DNA of 64,000 bases, from the NCBI GenBank assembly GCA_030295235.1, contig AP026155.1:372001-436000 (forward strand). The letters are read 5' to 3'. Position 1 is the stretch's first letter. The number at the start of each line of letters is the position of its first letter. A program made the position numbers and the translations under genes. Positions 20,501 to 32,000 of the stretch are shown in pieces. The notes below the pieces were generated by a model. It did no database searches and was not told where the DNA came from. It saw only the letters and a program-made list of their open reading frames with translations. The DNA comes from Fistulifera solaris. Taxonomy: Eukaryota > Bacillariophyta > Bacillariophyceae > Naviculales > Stauroneidaceae.

Positions 20501-21819
20501 ACAAGTGCATTAGGAAAGTACTGCAGCAGCAACTCAATCGTCGGCAAAGCAACAGCACACTCCACAGCCAAGTGCAGCGGTAAACGGCCCATGGAGTCCT
20601 CTAGCGTAGCAATGTTTATGGCCGCGGAGTCATCCGGGTGCTTGAGAAGCAAGTTCATTAACGATGAGCTCGGTGAGAACGCTGGAGGTCCTCCTTCTAT
20701 CAAGTTGTATTGCGTGCTTTTGGGTTTCTCGGCTCGCTGTAGATAATTCATCGTTCCAAGGAGCACCATGAGCGGAGTTTGCATTGCAGAATCACGGGTC
20801 GCAAGTTGTCCCACGTGACTGGCCAAGACCGATTGCAGCACTTGAATCGGAAGATTATTGGTATCGTGGAAGTAATTATACGCCACAAAGACACACACCC
20901 AATGCAAAGGAGTTCTTCCCAGACAATCTGCAGTCCGCGCCACGCGACTGCTGGTCAGCATCTGAACGAGTTCTTTGCTGATGGAATGACGCCACCAGGG
21001 TTCTCCCGACCATGGCTCGCCCGAAACATCTTTAGCACCGTCTCCCAACGATCCGGCCCCTAAATAGCGATGCAAAGCCGTTCTTCCAAACCGATCGGTG
21101 AAACTTTGCGAAGCGGGATGTGCTTGAAGTAACACATGGATGGTGCGTAAGTTGGCTCCGTTCATCACCGCGTAGTGCAGAGGTAAACAGCCATCGACCG
21201 CGTCGTGGACGACCGCCGCTGATCCAGTGGACGGCAAGGACGGCAACGGAAAGTCACGACGCGTTTCTTCACCCGCGCAATCGCGGTCCGAGCCTGCAAT
21301 CGTCAAGACATGCGAGCAAAGAGAAGCGACCAGCGCCGGTGATCGTTGGGGTGCATGGTGGAGAAACAGATAGTGCAAAGCCGTCTGGCCGGAATGGTCG
21401 CGATGAATCAGAGATTCGGGGCATGCCTTTGCCAGAATGACAATAACTTCATCTAGTTGGGGGCTGACGGGATATCGGCAAGCATATTGGATCGGTACGC
21501 GGTCTCGAGGACAGGTAGCTCGCAAGGCCGAAGGACCCAATTGACACAGCGCGGCACATATTTCGGGTGGAATTTTGTGCAAGACATTGCGCAACAATGA
21601 TTCCCCCGAAGTACGATCGTGCCGTAACTCCGCTTTCAGTTCCGAGCAAGCCACAAAATGAGACGGCAAAGGAGAATCGAAAGGAAGTTCCGGCGCATCG
21701 TCGATTTCGTCGCAATGATCTTCGAGATACTCCAAAACGTGCTTCCATTTGACTCCGCTATTGGGTACAGCCGCTGTGTCGATGAGCTTTTGCAGGGTAC
21801 CAATCTTTCTTCCGAACAT
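17525..21819 (-). CDS. Ankyrin-repeat / kinase-like fusion protein (likely pseudokinase)
   Basis: About 1,398 aa from three exons: 21819-20089, 20041-19631 and 19580-17525. The introns are only 47 and 50 nt (donors GTCCGC and GTAATT). One base too many in an A-run (T on plus, 19323-19328) breaks exon 3; corrected, all exons sum to a multiple of three. Residues 90-600 hold ankyrin repeats (GQTALHYLFLHH, GRTALHRYL, GRTPLHWVC, GRLPLHLAVECA, GMYPLHYAVKNKAG). An Asp/Ser-rich linker follows. The C-terminal half opens with AFRLWTFFSLYCEPHNPNDN and contains a kinase-like lobe: GTLHEYLMEYG, FFHDKGFVHGQVTTRNICL and LDFWALGILVFTLMSGIS. The catalytic HRD is replaced by VHG, so it is probably inactive. 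It could instead be two genes, the second starting at the ATG at 19177. Confidence 0.65.
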
Positions 21820-22273
21820 AATTAAAATTTAACGCATTAAGCTATTCACACAAGAATGATATTTTTACAATAAAATGCGCAATGTTCTTGTCGACTTTTT
21901 TGTCGTCATAGTTGATGTTGTTGATGCCCTTCGCACTCGCACCGCGAGTGAAGACTTTTTCGCCTACGGTCGATGCTTTACAAAGTATTCAGCCCCTCCA
22001 CGCGTACCAGGTATCAATAAATTCGGGGAACTTTACCAAGTCGTCTCGACCTCCGTTTACTAGCTCTAGAGTCTAGCTAACAACTTCAATCGACCAACGA
22101 TGAGCCGTTTTTGTGATTCTATTTAGTTTACTACACCAACTTGGAACATCACATGCATCATTCGTTGCATAAGCTGCATTGTATCTCTACGCCTCGTGAC
22201 TGAAATTCTGCGAGAAGAGAAAAGTTTTGAACCTTTGACAAACGTTGCTAATAATAAAGGAGACGAGTTCCCA
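21820..22273. other. Intergenic
   Basis: 454 bp between the start of the ankyrin gene and the stop of the first elongase, both on the minus strand. No feature recognised. Confidence 0.4.
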
Positions 22274-23321
22274 TTAATCTGTCTTTTTCGATCGCTTGAC
22301 TCCCACTTGGTAGCGTCCAAGGAAGAAAAGAACGAATAAGTACAGATAGCTGCCGTACATGATGAAATTGGGGACGAGGTGATATTGAACCGTCATGAAA
22401 CATCCGGCCGGCTTTTCGATAAACAGCAAGTACGATCCAAACATTGTGACACTCACACCCCCGACCATTTGAGCAATTTGCGCAATGGTGATCCACTTGG
22501 CATTCAGCCACTTGGGTTTTAAATGAACCGCCATCAAAAAATAGTAAAAATACATAATGGCATGCACGGCATAGTTCATGACGGCGAAAATAATGGCTGT
22601 GGGAGGGTTCATGATGTATCCTTGCCAGCAAAAGAGAAGAACCGAGATGTGGTGGTACCAGTGTAAAAAAAATTAATGGCTTCTTGTGCACCACGATAAA
22701 GAAGGTGTCCACCAACTCCCTATGACAACGGTGAGTGCCTCGAGTTCTTTGAAAGCCGAATGAATACGTGCAACAAAACAGTGACTTACGGAATTTTAGA
22801 CAAGACAAAGAATTGCGGAGAAATTCCAGCGGTTCCACTGCCCACGTTGGATTCTGGATCATAGCAGAAATTTTCTCTCCAGCTATAGAACATGTAGTTG
22901 TGAATCAAAACAGGCAAAAGCCGACACAAACCCCAGAAAGAAAACAGTGAGAGTGAAAAGTTCCAGAGTGCCAGTGTCTTTCGCATGTTCCAAGCCGGTC
23001 GATTCGCAAAATAGCGGCGTCCGGCGATGATGGCGACGCCGTAGAATAAGACGACCCAAACGGCCAAGAAAGGGCGTTCTCGCATCCAATCTCGGACAGG
23101 AACGGGATCGTACGTCTTCTCGAAGCTAAGAAAAAGACCCGGTAAGAATACAGTTGTTGATTGCGTCTTAAAGATTGCCGCAAAAAAACTTACGGTGTTA
23201 AGGTTTTCTCGATCCACGGATACAGGCAACTAAACTCTTCATATTGCACTCCGGCCACATTTGTGCGCACGCATTTCCCGGAAGGATCCGATGGGTGCCA
23301 TTGATACATTTGGTCATCCAT
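22274..23321 (-). CDS. Fatty-acid elongase, ELOVL6-type (ELO copy 1)
   Basis: Condensing enzyme (3-ketoacyl-CoA synthase) of ER fatty-acid elongation. Three exons: 23321-23194, 23125-22790, 22719-22274; introns 68 and 70 nt, both phase 2. Corrected length 302 aa. A run of eight A on plus at 22665-22672 (T on the coding strand) has one base too many and breaks the frame exactly at PLIF-HWYHH; with seven, the catalytic histidine box reads normally. Other signatures are LVDTFFIVVHKKP before the box and MNYAVHAIMYFYYFLMA after it. Several membrane spans. The C-terminus KKTD is a dilysine ER-retrieval signal. Its HWYHH box is the saturated/monounsaturated (ELOVL3/6) type rather than the PUFA type. 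Head-to-head with copy 2. Confidence 0.85.
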
Positions 23322-24006
23322 GTCGATTGCTTTGTACCAGTTTTGAATCAATGAAAAGAAAAAGGTTGTCCTTCCCTAGCCTCTAGCAGCGTTTATTGTG
23401 CGAGAGGTGTGGGGTCCATCGAACGTCATTTCCGCCTAACACCAAGAGGAGAGAAAGCGATTCGTCGAAATGTTTAGCTGATACAAGAAAGTCGAAAGTG
23501 GCAGTAACATTTCCTCTATGTCTGATAAGCTGTTGTCTCAATGGCGCGAATTGCCTAAGTATTGATTTATATAGCTGTAAAGTCGTGGGTACCACTGTAA
23601 GAACAAAACGTCCGACTTTCCTGTTATGCCAGAATTACGAGTACCTAAGGAATGGTGCCGTTGAGGAAAAATGACAGGCATAAACAGTGGAGTCATTCCC
23701 AATTACGACAGGGGGGAACAGTAGTTTGTATCGTGAGTTGAAAGTCGGACAGAATAACTAAAATAATCGCTACTTGATAAGTTGAAACGGCATCGCGGTA
23801 TCCGTTGCGGCATGGACCTCTCGTTTTCAGAGATAACAACGCCCGGAAAATTTGGCGTGCGACGCAACGTTCTTGGTATCATCATCAACAACAACAACAA
23901 CGAAGACTCCTCCTTCGTCGTCTCTCCTTACATTGCAGTTCACAAGCTCTCGTGCAGCCTTTTGATTCATATCGTCAAAAGACTTTGCTCCTTGCGCGAT
24001 AGAAAA
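23322..24006. promoter_or_regulatory. Divergent promoter between elongase copies 1 and 2
   Basis: 685 bp between the ATG codons of two elongases. The frame of copy 2 stays open upstream to an ATG at 23782 through a low-complexity Asn run (a CAA/AAC repeat near 23887-23902), so a longer N-terminus for copy 2 is possible but has no counterpart in the other copies. Confidence 0.45.
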
Positions 24007-25088
24007 ATGGTGGATAAAATTCAATATCCCGGTTTGACCGATCCTTCGTTGCAGCATTGCGTCCGTCTCAATTCGGGAAACCAAAAGTACTTGGATTTTG
24101 CATGTCTTTTTCCTACCTTTGGAAAAACCTACTTTCCGTAAGTTAATACCAGTACTACATAAGGAACAAGCAACTTTATTGAGATTTGTACTCACAAATT
24201 TGTCACCTTCATTTTCGTCATCCTCGTCTACGTCAGGTTCGAACTGAATTACGACCCTGTGGGCCCCCGTGATTGGATGAAGGACAACTTCTGGATTCCC
24301 GTTGCTTGCGCTATCATTTATGCTATCGCTATTTTCTGGGGACGTTCGTACTTTGAGAAACGATCCGCTTGGAACTGGCGTGCTCCCTTGGCCTTGTGGA
24401 ATTTCGGACTTTCGCTCTTTTCGACGATTGGCTTTATCCGCGTGGCCCCCTTTGTGTTGTTCAACATCTACTCGTACACCTTGAGAGAAAATTGCTGTTT
24501 TGATCCGGAAAGTCACGTGGGAAGTGGAGCTACGGGATTCTGGTCGCAAATGTTTGTCTTGTCGAAAATTCCGTAAGTCGCCCTTGTCAATCTCTCTCGA
24601 CACATCACACAACACTCTTTCTGACATTCGGCAACAGTGAACTCTTTGATACATTCTTTATTGTGATCCATAAGAAGCCTCTCATGTTCCTTCACTGGTA
24701 TCATCACATTTCGGTGCTTCTCTTTACTTGGCATGCCTATGTGAACAACTCGCCAACGGGTGCTTTTTTCATCTCCATGAACTATGGTGTTCACGCAATG
24801 ATGTATTTCTATTACTTCCTCATGGCGGTTCGAATGAAGCCCAAGTGGTTCAATCCGATCTGGATTACGGTGGCTCAGATTTCCCAAATGTTCGTCGGGG
24901 TGTTCTTGACCGTCTATACGACGTACATTCTCCATTTCGAAGAACGCGAAGACTGCTTGATGAGAAAAGACATCAACCAGTCGGCTTTACTCATGTACGG
25001 AAGTTATTTGTTCTTGTTCTGCAAGTTTTTCTTTGAGCGATATTACATTCGGGGAAAACCGAGCAAGACCTCTAAAAAAGTAAATTAA
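24007..25088 (+). CDS. Fatty-acid elongase, ELOVL6-type (ELO copy 2)
   Basis: Three exons, 24007-24137, 24237-24572 and 24638-25088, encode 305 aa with no frame break. Both introns are phase 2 at the same sites as in copy 1, and exon 2 is again exactly 336 nt. The family signatures are ELFDTFFIVIHKKPLMFLHW with the histidine box HWYHHISVLLFTW, and MNYGVHAMMYFYYFLMAV. Five to seven membrane segments. The C-terminus TSKKVN carries a KKxx ER-retrieval signal. I chose the ATG at 24007 because its exon 1 length and content match copy 1; an in-frame ATG at 23782 would add 75 residues. The HWYHH form suggests saturated or monounsaturated substrates; chain-length preference cannot be read. Confidence 0.88.
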
Positions 25089-25970
25089 TTTGTTCGGGCC
25101 TGCTGGTTGCTAAGTTACGTGCTTTTAAATAAAAATGATGAGTTTGTTATGTGCCATGCAGTGATTTGAAGTAGGACGGATGGCGATCATGTTGCTAGGA
25201 AATGAAGACAGTAGTTCGTCGAGATGGAATTCGATTGATTTGTAGGGACTTCCAAAGATGTTTGAGGTAAATAGTTGTGTGGAATTCAAATTTTGATGTG
25301 GACGTGAACATATTCTTCAGCTAGGTTTTGTTGGTTTCGCAAATCTATGTTGAGCTCTTAGTCGTCCAGAGTTTGATGGAGCAAAACGAAATTCGCTCGG
25401 GAGTCGTGAGTCGTGAGGCTCTCGAAAGGGTTGTAGTTGTGGTTGTGGGTACCGGTTGGGGATAGAACTATCTTCAAGAAGTAAAGGCCATAATTGGTGC
25501 TAGAAGCACAAATATTGCTCACATATATACCGAACGTCATCGTCTTTTGGATTATAGATCCGTTTAAAGCTAAAGTTTTCATCAGTCATACTTTGTAATG
25601 TCATTCCCTTCAAGCGACGTTTTTAGCTTAGCACATGCCAAGTTTGATTGAAGGAATGCGTTCGATGGTTTCTTGTTCAGCATGATGACGGTCGCCGTGA
25701 GGATTGGACTGTCACGTCCGTACTATACGTAGAAAAGTACCCAGGAACGGTCTTCTGTACTATTTCAACTCATACCTATCAATGCTCTTGTACGTTTTGC
25801 CAGTGCCGTACCTGGTATTCTCGAGAACGACGAACAAAAGCATTGGGTCCGTCGATTTTCATCGCCATCGTCACCTCATCACGTCGACATTCATTCATCC
25901 AACCTTACATTCTCCTTCGAAAGACTGTTGTTGACTTGCTGGCTAGCTCAACGCGACGAGCTCCCTTAGT
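25089..25970. other. Intergenic between elongase copies 2 and 3
   Basis: 882 bp. It contains GGTACCGGTTGGG near 25448. A plus-strand open frame from 25648 runs into the next gene but starts on TTG and lacks any family feature. No gene called. Confidence 0.4.
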
Positions 25971-27098
25971 ATGGCCGTTGATCCCTGTCTCGCTGTCAAT
26001 GGCGACAACCTTGAGTACCGAGAATTCTCTTGTCTTTACCCTCAAGTAGAGCACTTGTACACAAGGTGCGTTGCTGCTACATCATTATTTTCTCCTGAGA
26101 ACTTTGATTTTCCTTTATTTCCGAGGTCTCGCGACGAACAGGACGTCCATTCTTGTGCAGCGCATGCATATGAATCATCCATTCGATTTTGCGCCTCGTG
26201 ATTTCTCATCTTACGTACTTTTGTGTTTTGCACTCGACAGCTTCGAGAAATTCTATGACCCTATTCCTTTGTTGAACTGGATGAAAGGGCAGCCGGGTAT
26301 TCCGGTTGCGGCGTGTATCATTTATGCAGTATCGATCTATTACGGTCAGGCTTACTTTGCCAAGCGCGATCGTTGGAACTGGCGATATACTCTGGCGGTG
26401 TGGAATCTATTTCTGAGCGTCTTTTCGTTTGTGGGAATGCTACGTACGGCGCCGCACTTGTTCCACAACTTGACGCACCTTTCGTTCCGTGACAACATGT
26501 GTTTGGACCCCCGAACCACTTACGGCAGTGGAAGCACGGGATTGTGGGTGCAGTTGTTCATCTTGTCCAAGTTTCCGTAAGTAGTGCCGCCCGTTTGTAC
26601 TTAGGAGTCTTTCGTGACGGCTCTAACCCGCTCGGTTCTGATCTCTCTTTTCACAGTGAACTGATCGACACCTTCTTCATTGTGATTCACAAGAAGCCCC
26701 TCATTTTCCTGCACTGGTATCACCACATCACGGTGCTCTTATACTGCTGGCATTCGTACGTCACTACATCCCCTACGGGAATTATTTTCACAGCCATGAA
26801 CTATACGGTTCATGCTACCATGTACGGCTATTACTTTCTCATGGCCCTTAGAATGAAACCCAAGTGGTTCAATCCTATGGTAATCACTGCGATGCAGATT
26901 AGTCAGATGGTCGTCGGAGTGGCCACGACCATTGTGAGCTATTACTACTTCTTAACGGATGCCGAATGTGCTTTGGATCGGGGCAACAACATTGCGGCCT
27001 TTCTCATGTACGGAAGCTACTTGTTCCTCTTCTGTCAGTTCTTTTTCTCGCGATACTTTTCGCTCAAGAGCTCGCCTGTCAAAAAGAAGACAGTTTAA
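25971..27098 (+). CDS. Fatty-acid elongase, ELOVL6-type (ELO copy 3)
   Basis: Three exons, 25971-26065, 26241-26576 and 26657-27098, encode 290 aa. Intron 1 is long for this window (175 nt), intron 2 is 80 nt; both phase 2 and in register with copies 1 and 2, and exon 2 is again 336 nt. Motifs: SFEKFYDPIPLLNWMKG, ELIDTFFIVIHKKPLIFLHW with the box HWYHHITVLLYCW, and MNYTVHATMYGYYFLMAL. The C-terminus PVKKKTV is a KKxx ER signal. Start at ATG 25971. This copy is closest to animal ELOVL6 around the histidine box. A further gene duplication in tandem with copy 2. Confidence 0.88.
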
Positions 27099-27670
27099 AA
27101 TTGTGTTTCTTCTATCCGCTATTTTTTGTCTGGCTCTTGGATGTTTGAAAATAATTTAAAAAGAAAATCAAAGATTGGACTGCTGTACTTGCTTAGAAAA
27201 ACTATCAACGTATGGTTTGGTAGTTAGTGCAGCTCGTCCTGTTCTGTTTAAGAGCGAGAATAGTGTAGTTGTTTTCCATTCTCCGTGCATAATATCTAGT
27301 GCGTAATGGAAGTAGACTTAAGACAATGCTGATCAATAAAAATTCTTCATCTAGATTTTGCTGTTTCGCTTTTAGCTCTGGCCAATGGGCAAGCTTTGGG
27401 CCCAGAGCCCAGAGATTCAATGGCGATACCGGTAGGACGTATGCAAGTACTTTGTACAGCAAAACTTTTGTAGCTCGTTTTATTGCTTAACTTGCTTCTC
27501 CTGTCGTTCTCATTTTTTGCCATTGATCGTCCTCTTCGATCTTCGATACATATAGTTCGATTAATTACAAGAAAAGTCTTATCGCAATCGAGAGCAGGAC
27601 GAGCTCTCTTCGGTTAAACTGCTTGTTCTTAAAACAAAGTATTGGTCTTATCAAAGTTGCAACGAAACGA
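27099..27670. other. Intergenic with TACCGGTA
   Basis: 572 bp. TACCGGTA lies at 27427-27434, followed closely by GCAAGTACTTTGTAC, an inverted-type GTAC motif also seen near 8443. The frame of the following gene opens on TTG at 27623 but its first ATG is 27671. Confidence 0.4.
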
Positions 27671-28774
27671 ATGAGTACACCCAAAGTAGCCGTCATCGGG
27701 GCCGGTTGGTGGTCGCAGGGATGGCATTTGCGCCATTTGGACGCGAATCCGAATTGTGACCTGGTTGCCATCGTAGATTTAGAAGAACAAATGAACCCCG
27801 ACTTGGATTCGCTGACGACACTTTCCGAGAAGTACCATTGCCGGAAATACTATTCCGTCGAAGATCTGTTACAGAACGAAGAGCTGGATGGCGTGATTGT
27901 AGCGACGCCCCATGCGACACACTACGAGATCGGAAAATGTATTGTGAACGCGCAAAAGAATATTCATATATTAATGGAAAAGCCCATGACGACGGTATTA
28001 TCCGATGCACGCGCATTGTTGAAAATGGTGCAACAATACAAGCCGTCCTTTCTGGTCAATCACACGGCCAACTATCGCACGCAAGCCCAACAGGCGCGAA
28101 ACATTCTACAGAAGGGACATATTGGTCGTATTCGACATGTTTCGGCGTTCTTCGTCTCGCCATTAAAGTCGATCTTTCAAGACGAAAGTCGTAAAGATTG
28201 GAATGAGCCATCGGAGGGGATGTTGGGCAATGGCTTTACGTACGGCCAGATGACTCATCTGGTGGCATGGATTTTACACGTGTGCACGGACCTGAATCCT
28301 CAAAGTGTTTCTTGTCATATGACACATTGTCCGAAGACGGGTGCTGATATTGCTGTGGCGGCTACCGTGGCTTGTGACAAAGATGCGGTTATGAGTATTT
28401 CGGGTACATCGTTGTTGCCCGGCGATGCGCATCATGATCCGCCGGTAGGAAAACGTGTGCGTATTGAAATCTATGGTGAAGGAGGTGCCTTGTTTTACAG
28501 TGGCGTCGATACGGATCCCTCCTCCGGAAAGTTGGAAGTAATTGATGTCGATGGGAACTTCATCACCCAAAATGAGCGTTTTGATTTTGAAAACACGGAT
28601 AATACGGGTATTGGTCCCGAGTCCCTGCAGAATTGGATCAAGGCATGTAACGGGGAAATGGATTACTATGTGGGAGCCGATTGTGAGCTAGGAATGAAAG
28701 CAGTGGCAGTGGTGGCGGCCATGTACGAAAGTCACCATACGGACCAGACCGCTGAAATTGATTTGGTCTCCTAA
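27671..28774 (+). CDS. Gfo/Idh/MocA-family NAD(P)-dependent oxidoreductase
   Basis: 367 aa, single exon, ATG at 27671. An N-terminal Rossmann fold is shown by VAVIGAGWWSQGWHLRHL and an acidic residue ending strand 2 (VAIVDLEE). The family lysine is in HILMEKPMTT (EKP motif), preceded by VIVATPHATHYEIGK. The C-terminal half is the alpha/beta substrate domain (NGFTYGQMTHLVAWIL contains the conserved His). Relatives oxidise or reduce sugars, inositol or related polyols; the substrate here cannot be told. There is no targeting peptide, so cytosolic. No frame breaks and no introns. The protein reads as bacterial-like in architecture, but codon use does not look different from its neighbours. Confidence 0.85.
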   Translation: MSTPKVAVIGAGWWSQGWHLRHLDANPNCDLVAIVDLEEQMNPDLDSLTTLSEKYHCRKYYSVEDLLQNEELDGVIVATPHATHYEIGKCIVNAQKNIHILMEKPMTTVLSDARALLKMVQQYKPSFLVNHTANYRTQAQQARNILQKGHIGRIRHVSAFFVSPLKSIFQDESRKDWNEPSEGMLGNGFTYGQMTHLVAWILHVCTDLNPQSVSCHMTHCPKTGADIAVAATVACDKDAVMSISGTSLLPGDAHHDPPVGKRVRIEIYGEGGALFYSGVDTDPSSGKLEVIDVDGNFITQNERFDFENTDNTGIGPESLQNWIKACNGEMDYYVGADCELGMKAVAVVAAMYESHHTDQTAEIDLVS

Positions 28775-29057
28775 ATCATTATGATTGTGAAAAAGGCTGA
28801 TAAAAAATGCAAAATTGTCGATGAAATTGTCCCTTTCAGCCATGTAGACTAAAGTAGAGCTACGTATGTCGGAGAACACTCTTTGTCGTTAAGATATCCG
28901 GGATTCTCCAGTCACGATCGGTATGACTGTCGTTCGCATTCATAGTCAGTTCGTGTCACCGCCTTTTTCTTCCTCACCATAATTTTCTTGGATCGCAAAA
29001 CCTGTTGCTTTTTATAATTCTTCTGTTTGTCTAAGGAAAGAGTCGTCCAAGCGCACC

Positions 29058-32000
29058 ATGGGAGTACCGAAATTCTTCCGATGGCTTTCCGAACGCTATC
29101 CTAGAATCATTCAACGCCATGGGAGTCGCCCCACAGACGCTACTTGTCAGGAGCATTTTGGAAAGCCACCTCCCGACTATTTGCCTCCACCCGATCCGCT
29201 CTCGGAATGCGGTTTAGCACCGGAAATCGATCGTTTGTACATTGACATGAATGGGATCATTCACGGCTGTTCCCATAATAATGCCGATCTTGAGTTGAAT
29301 CCTGACGCGGAAGGAGAAGCGGATATTTCCGAAGAAGAGATCTTTCGAAATGTATCGTACTATTTAGATCGGATCATCAAGGATATCGCGCAACCGAAAG
29401 AACTTGTCTACATGGCGATTGATGGTGTGGCACCCCGTGCTAAATTAAATCAACAACGAGCTAGAAGGTATAGGTCGGGTCAGGAGGGAGAGATTGAACA
29501 GACCGTCTACGACGCTCACATCAAAGCCATGGAACGAGAACAAGCTGAAATGGACAAACTCAAGGAAGCGAAAGAAAGGGATAGTCAGGAATACTCTGCA
29601 GATGGGGTCGAAAAAGTGAAGGAAATTCAACCGGGTCGTTTTACAGGCAAGTTTGAAACGTTCGAAGGCTCCTCGTATTCTGAGAGTGCTGAAGGCGACA
29701 AGAAAAAGTTTCATTCAAATACCATCACTCCTGGCACCGAGTTTTTCCAACGTTGCACCGATTATCTGGAGCAGTTCATCAAAGATAAAGTAGATCATGA
29801 TCCTGCGTGGCAGAATTTGACCATTGTCTTCTCGGGACCTCACGTACCCGGCGAAGGTGAACACAAAATCATGCAATTCATGCGTGAGCAACAAGCAAAA
29901 GATGATTACAATCCCAACCTTCGTCACTGCATCGTGGGTCAGGATGGTGACTTGGTCATGTTGGGTTTGGCCACGCATGAGCCAAATCTGGTTCTACTGA
30001 GAGAGCAAGTCGTATTTTCCAAGCGGGCCTTGCAAGCGGAGCGACTCTCACAAAAGTACGGTCTTGACATGTACATTCACAATCCAAATTTTGAATTCAT
30101 GCACATGAATTTGCTGCGGGACTATTTGGCATTGGAGTTCCGAACTTCGAACGTTATTCCGAACTCGTCCTTTGATCTGGAACACACGGTGGATGACTTT
30201 GTTTTCATGACATTTCTTGTTGGAAACGATTTTCTTCCGCACATGCCGGCGATGGATATTGCCGACGAAGCATTTGATCTTATCTTTTTCACGTATCGTG
30301 AATTGAGAAAAAAGTGGCTTCGGCAAAGCAACAAACGTCCTGGGTTGATTCCTTATCTGACACACGAGGGAAATATAGTGTCAGGGCGTCGTTTGGAGGA
30401 ATTTTTGACTTTGCTAGGTCAACATGAACTTTACTACTATGACTACAAGAAAACAAACGAAAACCTGGAAGAAACAAGACGAGTTGAGGATAAATATGGC
30501 TATGACTTTACCCCGAGTGATGATGTTATTGTCTCAAAAGAAGAATCCGATCGTGCTCGTTTTCGAGAAATGATACGCAAAAACCTTGCAGATGAGGCCA
30601 GTGATGTTGAGCTGCAAACACCGGACCAAGCGGAGTTTTTCGCGCCAGTGCTCTCCGGGCCGTTGCACAGGCGCCGGACTATTGCTGGCGACGAGCCTGG
30701 TGTTGATGGTGAAGGTGCCGGATTGTTCACGCGTATGGGGAGCTTGTTGCAATACTCAATCGCGTCAGATGATTCTGGTAGCACTTCGCTCCAAATCGAT
30801 GACCAAGACGTTAAAGGAAGGTACTACTACGATAAATTTGGATTTTCGCCATTCGATGCAGAGAAACACGTTGCACTTCGAAAAGCGTACATAGAGGGGC
30901 TCGTGTGGAACTTAAAATACTATTACGAAGGCTGTGTTTCGTGGGAGTGGTATTATCCATACCACTACGGTCCTATGTTGAGCGATCTCGTTGGTTTAGA
31001 GAAAATTTTGAAAGATATCTCCTTTGAAGGGAAAATGGGTGAACCTCTGAAGCCTTTCGAGCAACTCATGGCATGTATGCCACCTTCTCATGCAAAGTTA
31101 CTTCCCGAACCCTATCGGCCTCTTATGACAGACGAAAATTCACCCATCGCATCATTCTATCCGCGTACTTTCACAATTGATATGAATGGAAAGCGATGGC
31201 CTTGGGAGGCCGTGGTTCTTTTGCCTTTTATTGATAGCAAGCGTCTTATTGAAGCAGCGAAATCGGTTGACTCCTCGTTGCTCTCACAGGAGGAATTAAA
31301 TCGCAATAGGCAAGGCGAGCCAGTGGTGTTTCAACGACTGGCGGATGGAAGGGATGCCTCTACTGAGAGCAAAATCGAGGTGACACCGTTGTCGTCTAGC
31401 TTTTTACACTATGCTGGTAAGCGGGTACCACTTTTTCGACCGAAGCTAAAAGATGGTATCCAGGTACCGCTCGGTGGCCGTCCAACACTCTGTGACGGTC
31501 TTGTCGAAAGTGTGATGCTTCGATCTGTACATCTTAATGTTCATGGTATGCAGAGTCGGTACAAAACTGCTTGTTTGGAACTCAGAAATGAAGCACTGGA
31601 GGTTCTTCCTGCCGAAACTATTGCCCCGCATATGATTGGGACAGTTATCTACATTGATTATCCCCATTTGACGGAAGCTTTTGTAACAGCCGTCTCTGAT
31701 CAGCAATGCATCGTTCGCGGTAACAAAACAAAGCGTCCGTGGTCGCTGAAAGAAGCTGCTGACCGCAAAATCGAAAAAAGGCGATTGATGAAAAAGTTTT
31801 TCTTTGGAGACCAATTACCAGGGTCTGGAGGTATTTCGTTCGGTAAGCTAGATAGCATGATGGAGATAGAGACAGTACTCCATGTTCGCCCGTTGCGTGG
31901 ACTTGAAACGCTTAGTGATGGTAGAGTGGTGAAGACTTTCGCCAAGTTTGAGGTAGAAGTACCACTATTCGTTACGTCGTTCCTTCCTAGCGAAGATGAC

